A stretch of 29,678 nt of DNA from a virus (IMGVR_UViG_3300024999_000297:1-29678), one strand, 5' to 3'; positions 16,112 to 24,464 are shown, counted from the first letter of the stretch. The notes: generated from the letters alone by a model not told the origin. A program made the numbers and translations.

Positions 16112-16669
16112 TCACCCCTCCCCCTTTATCGGAATTTTGCGGAACGAATTTTTAATGGCAAGGATGAACCTCTCATTGATAATCACCTTGTTTGCCATAA
16201 CCGCATCGCGCATGTAATGCTCTGCTTCGTGCGGCGTGTACTGAACTTCTCCCCCGGCTTGGAATATGTGCCCATCCTCAAGATTCACTCCTGCAAGATT
16301 ACCGCTCGAATAGTGCTGTACACCATCCAAATCCGTATAAGTCCCTTCGGGTCTACCCAAAATAGCCGTTGTCCCTTGATTTAAGCGTTCAGGGTTGTAG
16401 TCAGGGGATGACTGATACATCGGCAAGAAGGGATTGGATAGATCCATCTGTGAACCGCTTCCCCACTCAGCGATAACGGCTTTCATTCCCTCTGCCCAAA
16501 TTAGTGCTTCGAAGCGTGTCCCCGACTCCGTAAAGCTGACATGTGGAACTACTCCGCTTCGATTAAACAGGGTTGCGTCATTCCGGATATACTCTGCTGC
16601 GTCAAGCGTGGCCTTTGCAAATTCCTCCCGGATAATTTCCATCCATGCGCCAAGATTTAATTTGATCAT
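16112..16669 (-). CDS. HK97 gp10-like head-tail joining protein (putative)
   Basis: A 185-aa protein that begins with a long helix (WMEIIREEFAKATLDAAEYIRND) followed by beta strands (GVVPHVSFTESGTRFEALIWAEG, KAVIAEWGSGS) and ends with a helix (RDAVMANKVIINERFILAIKNSF). That is the arrangement of gp10/gp17-type neck proteins, which often have a central region bearing ...EGT. Its ATG overlaps the stop of the upstream gene by four bases (ATGA), indicating translational coupling. Its gene order between head closure and tail completion proteins supports this call. Confidence 0.55.
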   Translation of the reverse strand: MIKLNLGAWMEIIREEFAKATLDAAEYIRNDATLFNRSGVVPHVSFTESGTRFEALIWAEGMKAVIAEWGSGSQMDLSNPFLPMYQSSPDYNPERLNQGTTAILGRPEGTYTDLDGVQHYSSGNLAGVNLEDGHIFQAGGEVQYTPHEAEHYMRDAVMANKVIINERFILAIKNSFRKIPIKGEG

Positions 16670-17250
16670 TGCCGTAAATCCTCAGCCACTTGGACAATCA
16701 GCAATCCCGTCATAATCACCGCATCAATCGCTGTGACCTGGTAATTGCTTGTGCCAAGGGTAATTCTGTCGCTCACTACGAAATCGCTTCCTGGGTCATT
16801 GTAGGTCATGTAGGCGAGTGTTTTTTGCATAAGGATACGCAGGACAGTATTGGCGAGTAAGCCAGCATCTTTTGCTCTTAGCGCCCCGGTAATGTACTCG
16901 GCACTTACTTTCACATTCGAAAATGTGATTGTCCATGTATTTGTGGGGTTAAGGTTAGAATCTAACCCTTGTGAAAATCGCTTAATATCCACTGTCTGAT
17001 TACACTTGAGCAACATAGATGACTTGTCTCCATCCGGAGTTTTACGAGTAGACTCTACAAGATAAAAGGATTCCCCGTCTCCAATCAGGTCGCCGGATTC
17101 CACAACAGAGTTGGCCGGGTGAGTCCCCTTAAACATGTTCTCGAAGAGATAGGTAGAACTTGATTTTCCGTTCCTGGTCAGGATTGCTTTTTCATTTGTT
17201 GTACTGTTAATAGATATGGGGATATGCCGCCTTGCCATTGCTTCGAACAT
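16666..17250 (-). CDS. Head closure/neck protein (putative)
   Basis: A 194-aa protein with strands that look like the small barrel of SPP1 gp16-type head closure proteins. Examples are ANSVVESGDLIGDGESFYLVEST followed by MLLKCNQTVDIKRF near the middle, and DRITLGTSNYQVTAIDAVIMTGLLIVQVAEDLRQ at the end. The motif 'gd.i...g..y.v..i' recurs. Its ATG shares one base with the upstream stop (TAATG). This protein would sit between the adaptor ring and the tail. Length is above the usual 110, so an extra domain is present at the centre (about 60-140). Confidence 0.55.
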   Translation of the reverse strand: MFEAMARRHIPISINSTTNEKAILTRNGKSSSTYLFENMFKGTHPANSVVESGDLIGDGESFYLVESTRKTPDGDKSSMLLKCNQTVDIKRFSQGLDSNLNPTNTWTITFSNVKVSAEYITGALRAKDAGLLANTVLRILMQKTLAYMTYNDPGSDFVVSDRITLGTSNYQVTAIDAVIMTGLLIVQVAEDLRQ

Positions 17251-17843
17251 TATGCAATCCCCACAATCCGGTAATTGTTTAGCATCATTTTGGCTTCAGG
17301 AGAAATAATCCCTTGCTGGAAATAAGCTACTTTGGAATCGAAGTCGCCCATATCGCTAACTCCAGCATAATCCTTCTTCTGCCACATAGCCGCCACGATT
17401 AACCCGCAAGCTTGCTTGACTAGCTCAGGGATATCTTCATGCCCGGCAGTATAAGTAATTGTCGCTTCTTCAAATGCTGAACCATAGATCCCACCAGGAA
17501 GCCACAGGATCCCCGTAGAAGCGTTCAAGTAATCAAGCGACACATCTAATACTTCCCATTGTGGTTGACCGAATGGAGAGATTAACCCCATGCTGAAAAA
17601 CGGAGATAATGGGTACTTTCCTTTTGCTGATTTAAGGGCAGTTACATTCGGATAAGACAGCTTACATTCGTTGCGCGGATTAACTTGAACCGTTTCCGTG
17701 AAGTCTTTTTGAGTGATCTCCCAGCCTAGATAACCGATAGCGATGTTGGTTGCCATTTGGCATAGACCAGCTTGTTCAGCTGAATCAATCGTCACCATTG
17801 GCGCGTAAGTGGCGAGCTCTGTTGCTTGGATATACAGTGGCAC
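17250..17843 (-). CDS. Head-tail adaptor (gp6-like, putative)
   Basis: A 197-aa protein with the pattern of gp6/gp15-like adaptors, which attach to the portal ring. It has an N-terminal helix (SAEQAGLCQMATNIAIGYLG), a strand region (KDFTETVQVNPRNECKLSYPNVTAL, TITYTAG) and the typical C-terminal DIPELVKQACGLIVAAMWQKK helix followed by AKMMLNNYR. The YTAGxxxIPxxVKQA pattern is common in this family. GTG 17843 follows GAGGTGGTAAT. It lies first in the neck gene block after the capsid gene. Confidence 0.7.
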   Translation of the reverse strand: MPLYIQATELATYAPMVTIDSAEQAGLCQMATNIAIGYLGWEITQKDFTETVQVNPRNECKLSYPNVTALKSAKGKYPLSPFFSMGLISPFGQPQWEVLDVSLDYLNASTGILWLPGGIYGSAFEEATITYTAGHEDIPELVKQACGLIVAAMWQKKDYAGVSDMGDFDSKVAYFQQGIISPEAKMMLNNYRIVGIA

Positions 17844-17864
17844 ATTACCACCTCATTTCAAAGA

Positions 17865-17884
17865 GAGATAGCTAAAACTATCTC
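17865..17884 (-). other. Hairpin between two head genes
   Basis: GAGATAG and CTATCTC form a perfect 7-bp stem with a 6-nt loop just after the stop of the 82-88 aa gene. No T run follows, so it may be an RNA stability or processing hairpin rather than a terminator. Confidence 0.35.
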
Positions 17885-17885
17885 C

Positions 17886-18131
17886 CTATTTGATGTAACC
17901 ATGCTTCTTTAGCACTTCAACTTGATCAGGGCTAACGTTGGCAGCCCCATCTAAAAATATGATTGACTTACCACCAATAAAGATGGTGTGTTGTCCGACG
18001 AATTCAGCGGGTCCAAGGTTGAGAGTCACTTCGACGTTCTCAACCTTGCCAACTACTTCGGAGCCTAGTTCATCGATTATTTCTCCCACTGGCTCAGTAA
18101 CTTCAGTGACTACTTCCTTTTTCTTCTCCAT
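17886..18131 (-). CDS. Small acidic head-module protein of unknown function
   Basis: A protein of about 81 aa from ATG 18131. An alternative in-frame ATG at 18152 would add MGDGDAL. I prefer 18131 because ATG overlaps the capsid gene's stop (TAATG), a normal coupling arrangement. The first 50 residues are very acidic (EVVTEVTEPVGEIIDELGSEVVGKVENV). The rest contains GPAEFVGQHTIFIGGKSIIFLDGAA and a short helical end (SPDQVEVLKKHGYIK). The last part resembles small phage proteins found after capsid genes. The role is unknown. Confidence 0.65.
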   Translation of the reverse strand: MEKKKEVVTEVTEPVGEIIDELGSEVVGKVENVEVTLNLGPAEFVGQHTIFIGGKSIIFLDGAANVSPDQVEVLKKHGYIK

Positions 18132-19096
18132 TAGCGCGTCACCGTCACCCATGCGTGATGGCTTGCAGCATACTTTGCAACAAGCCCCTCGAACAGAACA
18201 CCGCGATACTTAGTCGCTAAATCTTGGATCAATCCGAGTTGGAAGATACGCGGTTTTGGAGTGGTTACATAGTGCATCTCCACCATATTTTCAGTAAGGA
18301 TAACGGCAGGGTAGTCATTCAGAGTGTTATCCCCGCTATTGACCACATACGGCAGAAAAGGATCCGGAACAATCGGAATAATACCGGCAGCCGTTCGAAT
18401 TGCAGGAACCGAAATACCTGGGATTACTTCAGTTTCTTTGGCGAGAACATCCTTAAACATTTGAGGATACGTCATAACCTCTTGCTCCATGAAGTCGAGG
18501 AGCAAAGGATTAACATAAATGGCCGTTGGCCGAACAATGAGCGTGGTATTAGCACACATAGCAGCGATTTTGGTGCGCAGGGATGCGATGATGCTTTCAT
18601 CAGTTGCTACGCTTGCGGTATTGGTAATTTGGGTTTTTAAACCAACAAACTCAATCGTAGTAGGAGTGGTCAGACTTGTGTCAGAACCATTCCAGATATT
18701 TTTGTCGCGAGCAGTCAGCATGGCGCTAATCATGTCTTGAATGTCATGAGCCACCAAGGATGCGAAGATGTTTTGTTGGGCCTGAACTTCGATGTCGAGC
18801 ATCCCGAAGTCAACGGAACCAGTGATGGCCTTGATCATTAAGCTACCTTCTCCGCGATTAGCGTTATAGGGAGTGTAGGCCAAGGTGTGGGCATCGGAGA
18901 ATTGGGCTGACCCAATAGCGTTTTGTTGAACGTAACGACTAGGATTACCGGTTGCGGGCTTAGGGTTGATGCGCTGACCTAATACCCCGCCTTTGCGGGT
19001 AAGATCAACAATTTCAGGATCGTACTTGTCTACAATAACGAAGCCATTTCCGAAAGACGCGGCGGCTTCCATATCTACGAATCCAGCATTGAACAA
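18131..19096 (-). CDS. Major capsid protein, HK97-like fold
   Basis: A 321-aa protein between the protease/decoration genes and the neck genes. Its sequence shows the expected mix. After a short N-terminal arm (FGNGFVIVDKYDPEIVDLTRKGGVL), a beta region with LMIKAITGSVDFGMLDIEVQAQQNIF is followed by a long helix with VAHDIQDMISAMLTARDKNIWNG (spine-helix-like). Next is the axial-domain region TLIVRPTAIYVNPLLLDFME and a P-domain region (AVILTENMVEMHYVTTPKPRIFQLG). The start TTG 19096 follows GGAAGTG. Subunits would be cleaved by the adjacent protease and assemble into the icosahedral head. Confidence 0.82.
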   Translation of the reverse strand: MFNAGFVDMEAAASFGNGFVIVDKYDPEIVDLTRKGGVLGQRINPKPATGNPSRYVQQNAIGSAQFSDAHTLAYTPYNANRGEGSLMIKAITGSVDFGMLDIEVQAQQNIFASLVAHDIQDMISAMLTARDKNIWNGSDTSLTTPTTIEFVGLKTQITNTASVATDESIIASLRTKIAAMCANTTLIVRPTAIYVNPLLLDFMEQEVMTYPQMFKDVLAKETEVIPGISVPAIRTAAGIIPIVPDPFLPYVVNSGDNTLNDYPAVILTENMVEMHYVTTPKPRIFQLGLIQDLATKYRGVLFEGLVAKYAASHHAWVTVTR

Positions 19097-19170
19097 ATGA
19101 ATACACTTCCTTTCAATTTGGGCATGAAAAAGAGCTTACCATTTGGCAACTCTTCAGGAGACATTTTAGA

Positions 19171-19836
19171 TTAAACTAAGGCGTAACCCACAGAATAAGT
19201 GAACGAATCAGCATCGGCATGGGTAACGGTAATGCGGAAGGTCTTGGGTACGAAATCCTTGACGATGAGATTTGGCGAAGCGGTTAAATCAGCGCCGATT
19301 CTGTAGACGTTGGTACTAACACTGTTAACGTCTGCCGATGTCAGTAAGGTATAATACTTGCCGGATGCAGGATCTTTTCCTTCGATTGTTAATACGACAC
19401 TTGCGGCGGCGGGATCCAGAGTGGCATCAAGGATTACATGAAGCCCTCTACCATTGTCATTTGCGATATCTGCACTTGATACCGTGGCTGTTCTAGCAGC
19501 AGAAGCAAGCGCAACTCCTTCGACATTCTTAGCCGGAAGGGTAAGTACGTCTACATCTCCGATGTTGTTATTGCCAGCGGGAAGGGCAGCGTTAACCTGT
19601 ACACCATTAGTCGTGCCAGGAGTCGTTTGGTCAATGCCGAACTTACCGGCAAGCGCAGTTCCAACATCCAATTTAACTACATTCTCGCCGGTAGTCTGAG
19701 AAATAGCAGATACGGTACGATTGGTTACACCGTCAGTTGTTTGATCAACTGCAACCTCGACTACTGCAGTAGTCCGAAAGGCTTTATTTACCCTGTCATA
19801 TACCTGTTGGAATCCAAACCAAGGAAAATTACTCAT
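19171..19836 (-). CDS. Capsid-associated (decoration/head fibre) protein
   Basis: A 221-aa protein directly before the capsid gene in transcription order. It begins MSNFPWFGFQQVYDRVNKAF. It contains DQTTDGVTNRTVSAI and DQTTPGTTNGVQV repeats and a PAGNNNIGDVDV motif, then a beta-rich C-terminal domain with VVLTIEGKDPASGKYYTLLTS and TFRITVTHADADSFTYSVGYALV. This last pattern resembles small capsid decoration domains. The PAGxNxIGxV motif is shared with the tail protein at 4053-4727. A structural surface role is inferred from neighbours and repeats. It starts with ATG, with AAAGGA upstream. Confidence 0.6.
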   Translation of the reverse strand: MSNFPWFGFQQVYDRVNKAFRTTAVVEVAVDQTTDGVTNRTVSAISQTTGENVVKLDVGTALAGKFGIDQTTPGTTNGVQVNAALPAGNNNIGDVDVLTLPAKNVEGVALASAARTATVSSADIANDNGRGLHVILDATLDPAAASVVLTIEGKDPASGKYYTLLTSADVNSVSTNVYRIGADLTASPNLIVKDFVPKTFRITVTHADADSFTYSVGYALV

Positions 19837-19880
19837 TTTCCATCATTCCTTTCGTATTTTGGTTGGGGAATATCCCATGG

Positions 19881-20930
19881 TTATTCACTCCGAGCCTGAA
19901 GCATCTCAGCCATAATCAAGGCAGCAATTTTATCCACCGGTTGACCTTCAGAATTATGAATGGCCGCTTCGAGGTCTTTACCAGTTACGTCACCATAACG
20001 AGCAAGTGGGGTAGTTTTGCGAACCGGAGCAACAAGAGGCTTATTTGCCGCTTCAAGTTCTGCCTTAACAATGGTTGTGATTGAAGCAGAAATTTCTTCA
20101 AGCTTAATTCCTTCTTTAGGTACAGTCTCAAGTGCAGCAGAGAGGGTTGTTACCTTGTCCTCTACTTTAGCATCGACAGCGACAACCTTCTCTTCGAGAG
20201 TAGTGAACTTTGCATCAAGACCTACTACGTTTGCGGAAAGTGTAGCGGTAGATGTTGATAATGCGGTTAATCCTTCTTGCATAGCCTTCATAGCGGCCAA
20301 CAGTTCAATCAATTGTTCTTCCATTTTGGCTTTCAACTCCTTCGATAAATTCGCTGCAAGTGATGTGCCGTTATAGGCAGCCAACATCTTGCGCAATATT
20401 GTTGCACCGGTAAATACTAGAGAGGCAACCACAGCAACAGGTATCCCTTCGTAATTCCCTTCGGTAAGGACAGTTTGGGTTGATTCCATCGACATTCCCA
20501 ATTCTGCTTGGTGCGTCTTGATTAAAGCCGCTTCTTCAGGGAAATCCTTGTCGTAAATGAAACCGGAAACTCTTAGTTCGTTTCCGTCAAGCCAAGCGTA
20601 TTCAATAACCCCAATTTTGTGAAGCTTGTCGTGACCATCCATAGTAGTCTTGAAGTTTACTCCCATGTTTCGTAAGGAGTCCAAGGCCCCTTCCGCTACG
20701 CCTGAGGGCAATAAAATAGGCATACCTTCAAATTCAAGAGGTAAGCCATGTGGTGGTCCGCTTGATGGTTGATCTACAAGAAGTAGTGTCCCATCGAAGG
20801 GCATGTGATTTGGGGCATAGTTATCTTTTCTTACTTCAAGCATACCGCACGCCAGGTTGATGGGAAGAAGATTTGAGGCCATAAGATTGACGGTTTTAAA
20901 TGGTTTTTGCTTACGTTTCGTTTGTCTCAC
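19881..20930 (-). CDS. Prohead protease fused to scaffold
   Basis: A 349-aa protein with two parts. Residues 1-185 look like an HK97/S78-type serine protease. The catalytic histidine is probably H100 (DGHDKLHKIGVI) and the serine S147 (ELGMSMES), followed by the typical FTGATILRK strand-turn. Residues 190-290 are alanine/leucine-rich coiled coil (ALSTSTATLSANVVGLDAKFTT as heptads), the scaffold part, and the end (VAPVRKTTPLARYG) is a linker and core-binding tail. It helps shape the prohead, then cleaves the scaffold and capsid. The GTG start 20930 lies immediately against GAGGAG, so ATG 20882 (MASNLLP) is possible. Confidence 0.8.
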   Translation of the reverse strand: MRQTKRKQKPFKTVNLMASNLLPINLACGMLEVRKDNYAPNHMPFDGTLLLVDQPSSGPPHGLPLEFEGMPILLPSGVAEGALDSLRNMGVNFKTTMDGHDKLHKIGVIEYAWLDGNELRVSGFIYDKDFPEEAALIKTHQAELGMSMESTQTVLTEGNYEGIPVAVVASLVFTGATILRKMLAAYNGTSLAANLSKELKAKMEEQLIELLAAMKAMQEGLTALSTSTATLSANVVGLDAKFTTLEEKVVAVDAKVEDKVTTLSAALETVPKEGIKLEEISASITTIVKAELEAANKPLVAPVRKTTPLARYGDVTGKDLEAAIHNSEGQPVDKIAALIMAEMLQARSE

Positions 20931-20942
20931 CTCCTCAAGCTA

Positions 20943-21176
20943 TTAATTGCATGTAATGTGTTGCTTAAGAATCATCTTGTTTTTGTATGTCGCCTCAAAG
21001 ACGAAGAGACGAAAATCCAATTTACTTTTCTTTAACTCAAAAAGTAAACCGAATTGTGCCGCATCTGCCATAATTTGTTTGGCCTTGTCTATGTTGACAT
21101 CGGATGGGATTTGAAAACCAAACTCTGTTAGGACTAAACGGGTTAGTTTTTCAACTTGCTGATATAGAGTTGGCAT
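20943..21176 (-). CDS. Small hypothetical protein between protease and Acb2-like gene
   Basis: A 77-aa protein, ATG 21176 preceded by TAGGTG. It has an amphipathic helix (LYQQVEKLTRLVLTEFGF), a second helix (NIDKAKQIMADAAQFGLLFEL) and a short strand-rich end (LDFRLFVFEATYKNKMILKQHI). I recognise no family. It is probably co-transcribed with the Acb2-like gene, the two being separated by nine bases. Confidence 0.55.
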   Translation of the reverse strand: MPTLYQQVEKLTRLVLTEFGFQIPSDVNIDKAKQIMADAAQFGLLFELKKSKLDFRLFVFEATYKNKMILKQHITCN

Positions 21177-21185
21177 TTAATTCAC

Positions 21186-21389
21186 CTACCCATTTCTGGC
21201 AATAGAAGCGTTTGCCCACATTACGGCTTCTTCTATTTTGGTTAAGGAAAGCGATTGCTCCCTTGATGCTGGACACTCCGACTGAACCATCTCTGCAAAG
21301 TTCCTCCCCATCTCTCTGATTTCCTCATACCTTGTAATTTGATCCCCTTTTGGTGCGCTATAGGTAAACCTTTTAGTTAAATCGTCCAC
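21186..21389 (-). CDS. acb2: Acb2/Tad1-hairpin family protein (DUF7681-like), anti-CBASS sponge
   Basis: A 67-aa protein beginning MDDLTKRFTYSAPKGDQITRY and ending with the EEAVMWANASIARN pattern. The combination RF-x-Y-x-x-PKGDQ-x-x-RY, then a helix with SREQSLSLTKIEEAVMWANA, is the signature I know for the small all-helical Acb2 family of phages (T4 Vs.4 and Pseudomonas PaMx33 relatives). These assemble into hexamers that bind cyclic di- and trinucleotides and so block CBASS signalling. Tad1 proteins have a related hairpin. The protein is single-domain and full length, with GTG 21389 preceded by AGGGAGGA. Binding here is inferred from family resemblance. The gene sits in the head operon between protease and portal, so it would be expressed late, unless another promoter exists. 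Confidence 0.82.
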   Translation of the reverse strand: MDDLTKRFTYSAPKGDQITRYEEIREMGRNFAEMVQSECPASREQSLSLTKIEEAVMWANASIARNG

Positions 21390-21401
21390 TTGACATCCTC
21401 C

Positions 21402-21545
21402 CTACTTTAGGCAATCCAATTGCATCATGAGTAACATAAATTTTCCTAATGCAGCTTCAGTTTTTTCAGCATCCTCACTTTCTAGTGCATCAACCACTTC
21501 ACCGCAAACATCTCTAATTTTCTTGAATACTTCTAATCCGTCCAT
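21402..21545 (-). CDS. Small hypothetical phage protein (47 aa)
   Basis: The protein begins at ATG 21545 (MDGLEVFKKIRDVCGEV), which follows GGGGGAGG, and ends with KFMLLMMQLDCLK. The same frame is open upstream into the portal gene, but that part is unlikely to be real. It is helical and acidic, with no recognised family. It lies 10 bases after the portal gene and 12 bases before the Acb2-like gene, clearly in one operon. Confidence 0.65.
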   Translation of the reverse strand: MDGLEVFKKIRDVCGEVVDALESEDAEKTEAALGKFMLLMMQLDCLK

Positions 21546-21555
21546 GGGCCTCCCC

Positions 21556-22932
21556 CTAATTCTTTGTAACAACACTATCTGGATTCTGTAGCCTATTTTG
21601 ATCACCAGTTTGTTCTTTCCCAATAGTATGACCCAACTTAGCCATCATCTGTGGATAGGTCATGTCGCCAAACTCGCCCTCATCCAAGGGCTTACCCAGA
21701 TCAGCTAAAATTTGATTCTTCGTCAACACGCCGAGCATCCCATATTTGTAATGGGTGTTGCTCATGATCTCCTGAGCCTTGACGGACGGATTGAGAATGA
21801 ACTTGAACTCCACTGAATCTAACCCCATTCCTAGTTCTCCAATAATCTCAAGGTTTATATGCTCGGCAAGAAGTTTAGCAAGAGGCTTAATCGCCGCGTC
21901 CATGTCGTTGCTATCTTCTGATTCTGCGGTTGAACGATTGGAGCCAGACTGGATACCTAAGCGCCTGGGAGAAACGTCGTAAATGACCGCGATTAATATA
22001 ATTAGGAAATTCTTCCACCCTATGAATAGACCTTGGTCATCTGCTGCCGATATATCAAAGGCGGTTGCGCTATCAAGCCCACCAATAACAGGAGTTCTGC
22101 CGCTCCCTGCGATCATTGTGCGGATATAGGCCTCTACTTGTTTGACTAGATCAGGATCGGCGGAAGGCCCAAGGTTAATCATTTTCTTGGCTACTGCATT
22201 ACCAGCAGTTTTTCCGGCATAAGCCATGCTTTTTTCAAAGTAGTCAATGATTTTGTAAGCTACTTCAAGGGGTGATATACCGTAAGGTGAATTGGTTCTT
22301 GGGGATGCTTTTATATAACATAATTCAGAATCAAGCAGATCGACGAACTGACCTGAATTGCCACCATAACCTGTGTTTTGAGCATAGCGCGGTTCATTCG
22401 GATCTCCTGAATATTCGGGGTACAACTCAATGGATGCGCCATCTACTGCCCATAGATACATCGGACGCTCCGGATCTCCAGACCTAGCAGATTCAATTGC
22501 TCCTGCATCAAGTACCAAGATATCTTCTACAACCATTTCGATGAGTGTTCTGAAGGTATCACTGTTATTAGGGCGCCTGAGGACGTTGTTACAGATTCGC
22601 AGTTGCCGTTCAACTTCAGGTGTTTTTTCAACGCCATCCTTTGGTACTACGATCCAATCCAAGGAGGATACCTGGCGCTTGATCACATTTATTGCGCGTC
22701 GAGGAATTGGGGAGTGGCTGAGTTGACGCAATGCACGCAGCGTAACTTTGGGAGTTGATATTTTTGATTGAACTGCACCTATCCCGTAACCATTGAAGAA
22801 AGGGTAGACTTGAGTTTGCTGTGAGGGCGTGTTTGGTTTGCGTCCTGCATCAATATCAATTTTCTCTGATTCTACAGGATCCTTGATTCGCTTAAATGAA
22901 AATTCTCTGCCAAAGATTTTCGTTGACTTCAC
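21556..22932 (-). CDS. Portal protein
   Basis: A 458-aa protein of the HK97/SPP1-type portal family. Recognisable parts are SPIPRRAINVIKRQVSSLDWIVVPK near residues 75-100, the FRTLIEMVVEDILVLDAGAIES region, then the conserved YGISPLEVAYKIIDYFEKSMAYAG and GLFIGWKNFLIILIAVIYDVSPRRLGI around 200-340. The C-terminal helices include SNTHYKYGMLGVLTKNQI with the typical LGKPLDEGEFGD. Twelve copies form the DNA-entry ring to which the terminase and neck bind. The ATG is preceded by AGGGGAGG. It follows the large terminase gene by nine bases, the standard order. Confidence 0.88.
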   Translation of the reverse strand: MKSTKIFGREFSFKRIKDPVESEKIDIDAGRKPNTPSQQTQVYPFFNGYGIGAVQSKISTPKVTLRALRQLSHSPIPRRAINVIKRQVSSLDWIVVPKDGVEKTPEVERQLRICNNVLRRPNNSDTFRTLIEMVVEDILVLDAGAIESARSGDPERPMYLWAVDGASIELYPEYSGDPNEPRYAQNTGYGGNSGQFVDLLDSELCYIKASPRTNSPYGISPLEVAYKIIDYFEKSMAYAGKTAGNAVAKKMINLGPSADPDLVKQVEAYIRTMIAGSGRTPVIGGLDSATAFDISAADDQGLFIGWKNFLIILIAVIYDVSPRRLGIQSGSNRSTAESEDSNDMDAAIKPLAKLLAEHINLEIIGELGMGLDSVEFKFILNPSVKAQEIMSNTHYKYGMLGVLTKNQILADLGKPLDEGEFGDMTYPQMMAKLGHTIGKEQTGDQNRLQNPDSVVTKN

Positions 22933-22941
22933 CTCCCCTAA

Positions 22942-24300
22942 CTAAAAATCTGCAGAAAAAAAGGAACCTTTTCCATAGTTCCGTTTAATCTCTGGTTCAA
23001 ATAAACTTAAGCTAAGGGCCCACACAGTATCATCGTGATGGCCGTGTTCATGTTTGTATGTGACATTATTACTTTCTGTGACGTTTCTTTGAATACCGTG
23101 TAATTGTGCCCGTAACAATTTGCTATCTGGTATTTCAATCTCTTCTTTTTCCATGAGCATCTTGAGATTGTGAATCATTTTTTCCTTATTTGCATTGGTG
23201 AAGGAAATCCCCTCACACCTTGAACCAAACTCTTTTTGGAGAGGCTCTATTAATACTCCGCCTAAACCTGTTTCATCAATTCTTAGCTTTGAAGCGTTGA
23301 ACCGATTGACCATGTCTATTAAAAAACTTATTTGATAACCGTATTTTTTCTTGGTCAATATTTCTTCAGCAATTACTCTCTTTTTGCCACTCGGAAAATG
23401 TTCAACTGCGTAAAATACAGACTGGTCAATCTTCTTCGCGAAGTCAGCACCAATGGTAATTCTGTTTTGTCCAACATATCCTTTAGAATTTACTAAGTCA
23501 CCATTCACAACACTTGTGATTAGGTCATAAGTGAAGAACGCTGTCGCTTCGTCAATAAACTCGCAACAGAACTCTTGGCGGAATTCCTCATCTGTAAGAT
23601 TGTCTCGCCACATTTCAATATCCGGTACCAGGTCTGGACACTGATCCCACATCACTACGAATTTCTTCCATTGCTTCTCAATCGGGGTACGATCTGCGTA
23701 TCCTTCTTTTTGGTCAATGTTCCATAGGCGGTAAAATTCGTTCTTTTTGCCCATCGGGGTGGATAGAACTGTGATACGATTCCCACCGCGCATTGAAGGC
23801 ATTAGAGCTGTCCAGATTTTCTTGTCTTTCGGCTGAAAGGCAAACTCATCAAGGATGATATTGCCATTAAAGCCGCGCACACTAGATTCCGACTGTGGTA
23901 CTGACTCAGCATTACACCCATTCTTTAGCCGAATATGGGTTTCTTTGTCTTTGACAAGTTGTGGCTGGAGTTGCCTTGGAAGAGTGTCTATTCCATTTTT
24001 GATATGCTCAAGAAGTGTAATCGCCTGACGCTCAGATGCGCTAACCATCATGGTAAAAGGCACAAGTCCAAAATACAGTTCATGAAAAACACGGCCAGTA
24101 ACACAAACCGTACTAAAACCAGTTTGTCGGGATTTATTAGTTATTTCCAGTCGTCTTGGTCCCTCTTTGTACGGATAATCTAGGAATTCTTTTTGATAAT
24201 CGTACAGTTTAGGGGCTTTTCCATTGGGTAAAGTCCAGAATGCTTCAAGGAATTCAGAGGGTTTGTCAGCGTAATTGAGTAGTTGGGTGGATTTCATCAT
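22942..24300 (-). CDS. terL: Terminase large subunit (ATPase plus nuclease)
   Basis: The protein has about 452 residues from ATG 24300, which overlaps the stop of the upstream small gene (ATGATGA). The ATPase half holds the Walker-A-like KSRQTGFS at residues 56-63, Walker B IILDE at 148-152 and the coupling motif STP at 180-182. The nuclease half has an RNase H arrangement of acidic residues: D286 (GADF), D342 (RIDETGLGG) and D423/424 (HDDTVWALS). The motor packages DNA and makes the cut at the packaging site. The upstream TerS-like protein should recognise that site. An upstream in-frame GTG at 24309 is possible but is not near a good ribosome binding site. Confidence 0.92.
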   Translation of the reverse strand: MMKSTQLLNYADKPSEFLEAFWTLPNGKAPKLYDYQKEFLDYPYKEGPRRLEITNKSRQTGFSTVCVTGRVFHELYFGLVPFTMMVSASERQAITLLEHIKNGIDTLPRQLQPQLVKDKETHIRLKNGCNAESVPQSESSVRGFNGNIILDEFAFQPKDKKIWTALMPSMRGGNRITVLSTPMGKKNEFYRLWNIDQKEGYADRTPIEKQWKKFVVMWDQCPDLVPDIEMWRDNLTDEEFRQEFCCEFIDEATAFFTYDLITSVVNGDLVNSKGYVGQNRITIGADFAKKIDQSVFYAVEHFPSGKKRVIAEEILTKKKYGYQISFLIDMVNRFNASKLRIDETGLGGVLIEPLQKEFGSRCEGISFTNANKEKMIHNLKMLMEKEEIEIPDSKLLRAQLHGIQRNVTESNNVTYKHEHGHHDDTVWALSLSLFEPEIKRNYGKGSFFSADF

Positions 24301-24464
24301 GACAAGCACTCATCTTTTTCGTCCCACAATGTTTCTTTGCATTGCGAACATTGGATTACGCTCCAGCAGTTATCTCCCTCATCCGTGTAAACATCATAGA
24401 TAAGATCAGCGTGACCACAATATGGGCAATGGTCATCGTATTCAGGATCGAATTCCATTTTCAT
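24297..24464 (-). CDS. Small four-cysteine zinc-ribbon protein (55 aa)
   Basis: ATG 24464 gives 55 residues: an acidic start, then CPYCGHADL, a middle region, CSQCKETLWDEKDECLS and stop TGA at 24297-24299. The two C-x-x-C knuckles are 26 residues apart, as in a zinc ribbon. The stop overlaps the ATG of the terminase gene, so the two are coupled. The family is unknown. It may bind DNA or assist the terminase, as small Zn-binding proteins often precede terL, but that is inferred. Confidence 0.75.
   Translation of the reverse strand: MKMEFDPEYDDHCPYCGHADLIYDVYTDEGDNCWSVIQCSQCKETLWDEKDECLS

Noticed and set aside
18224-18640. Plus-strand open frame of 138 codons across the capsid gene
   Set aside because: Antisense shadow of the major capsid protein with no motif or start signal.
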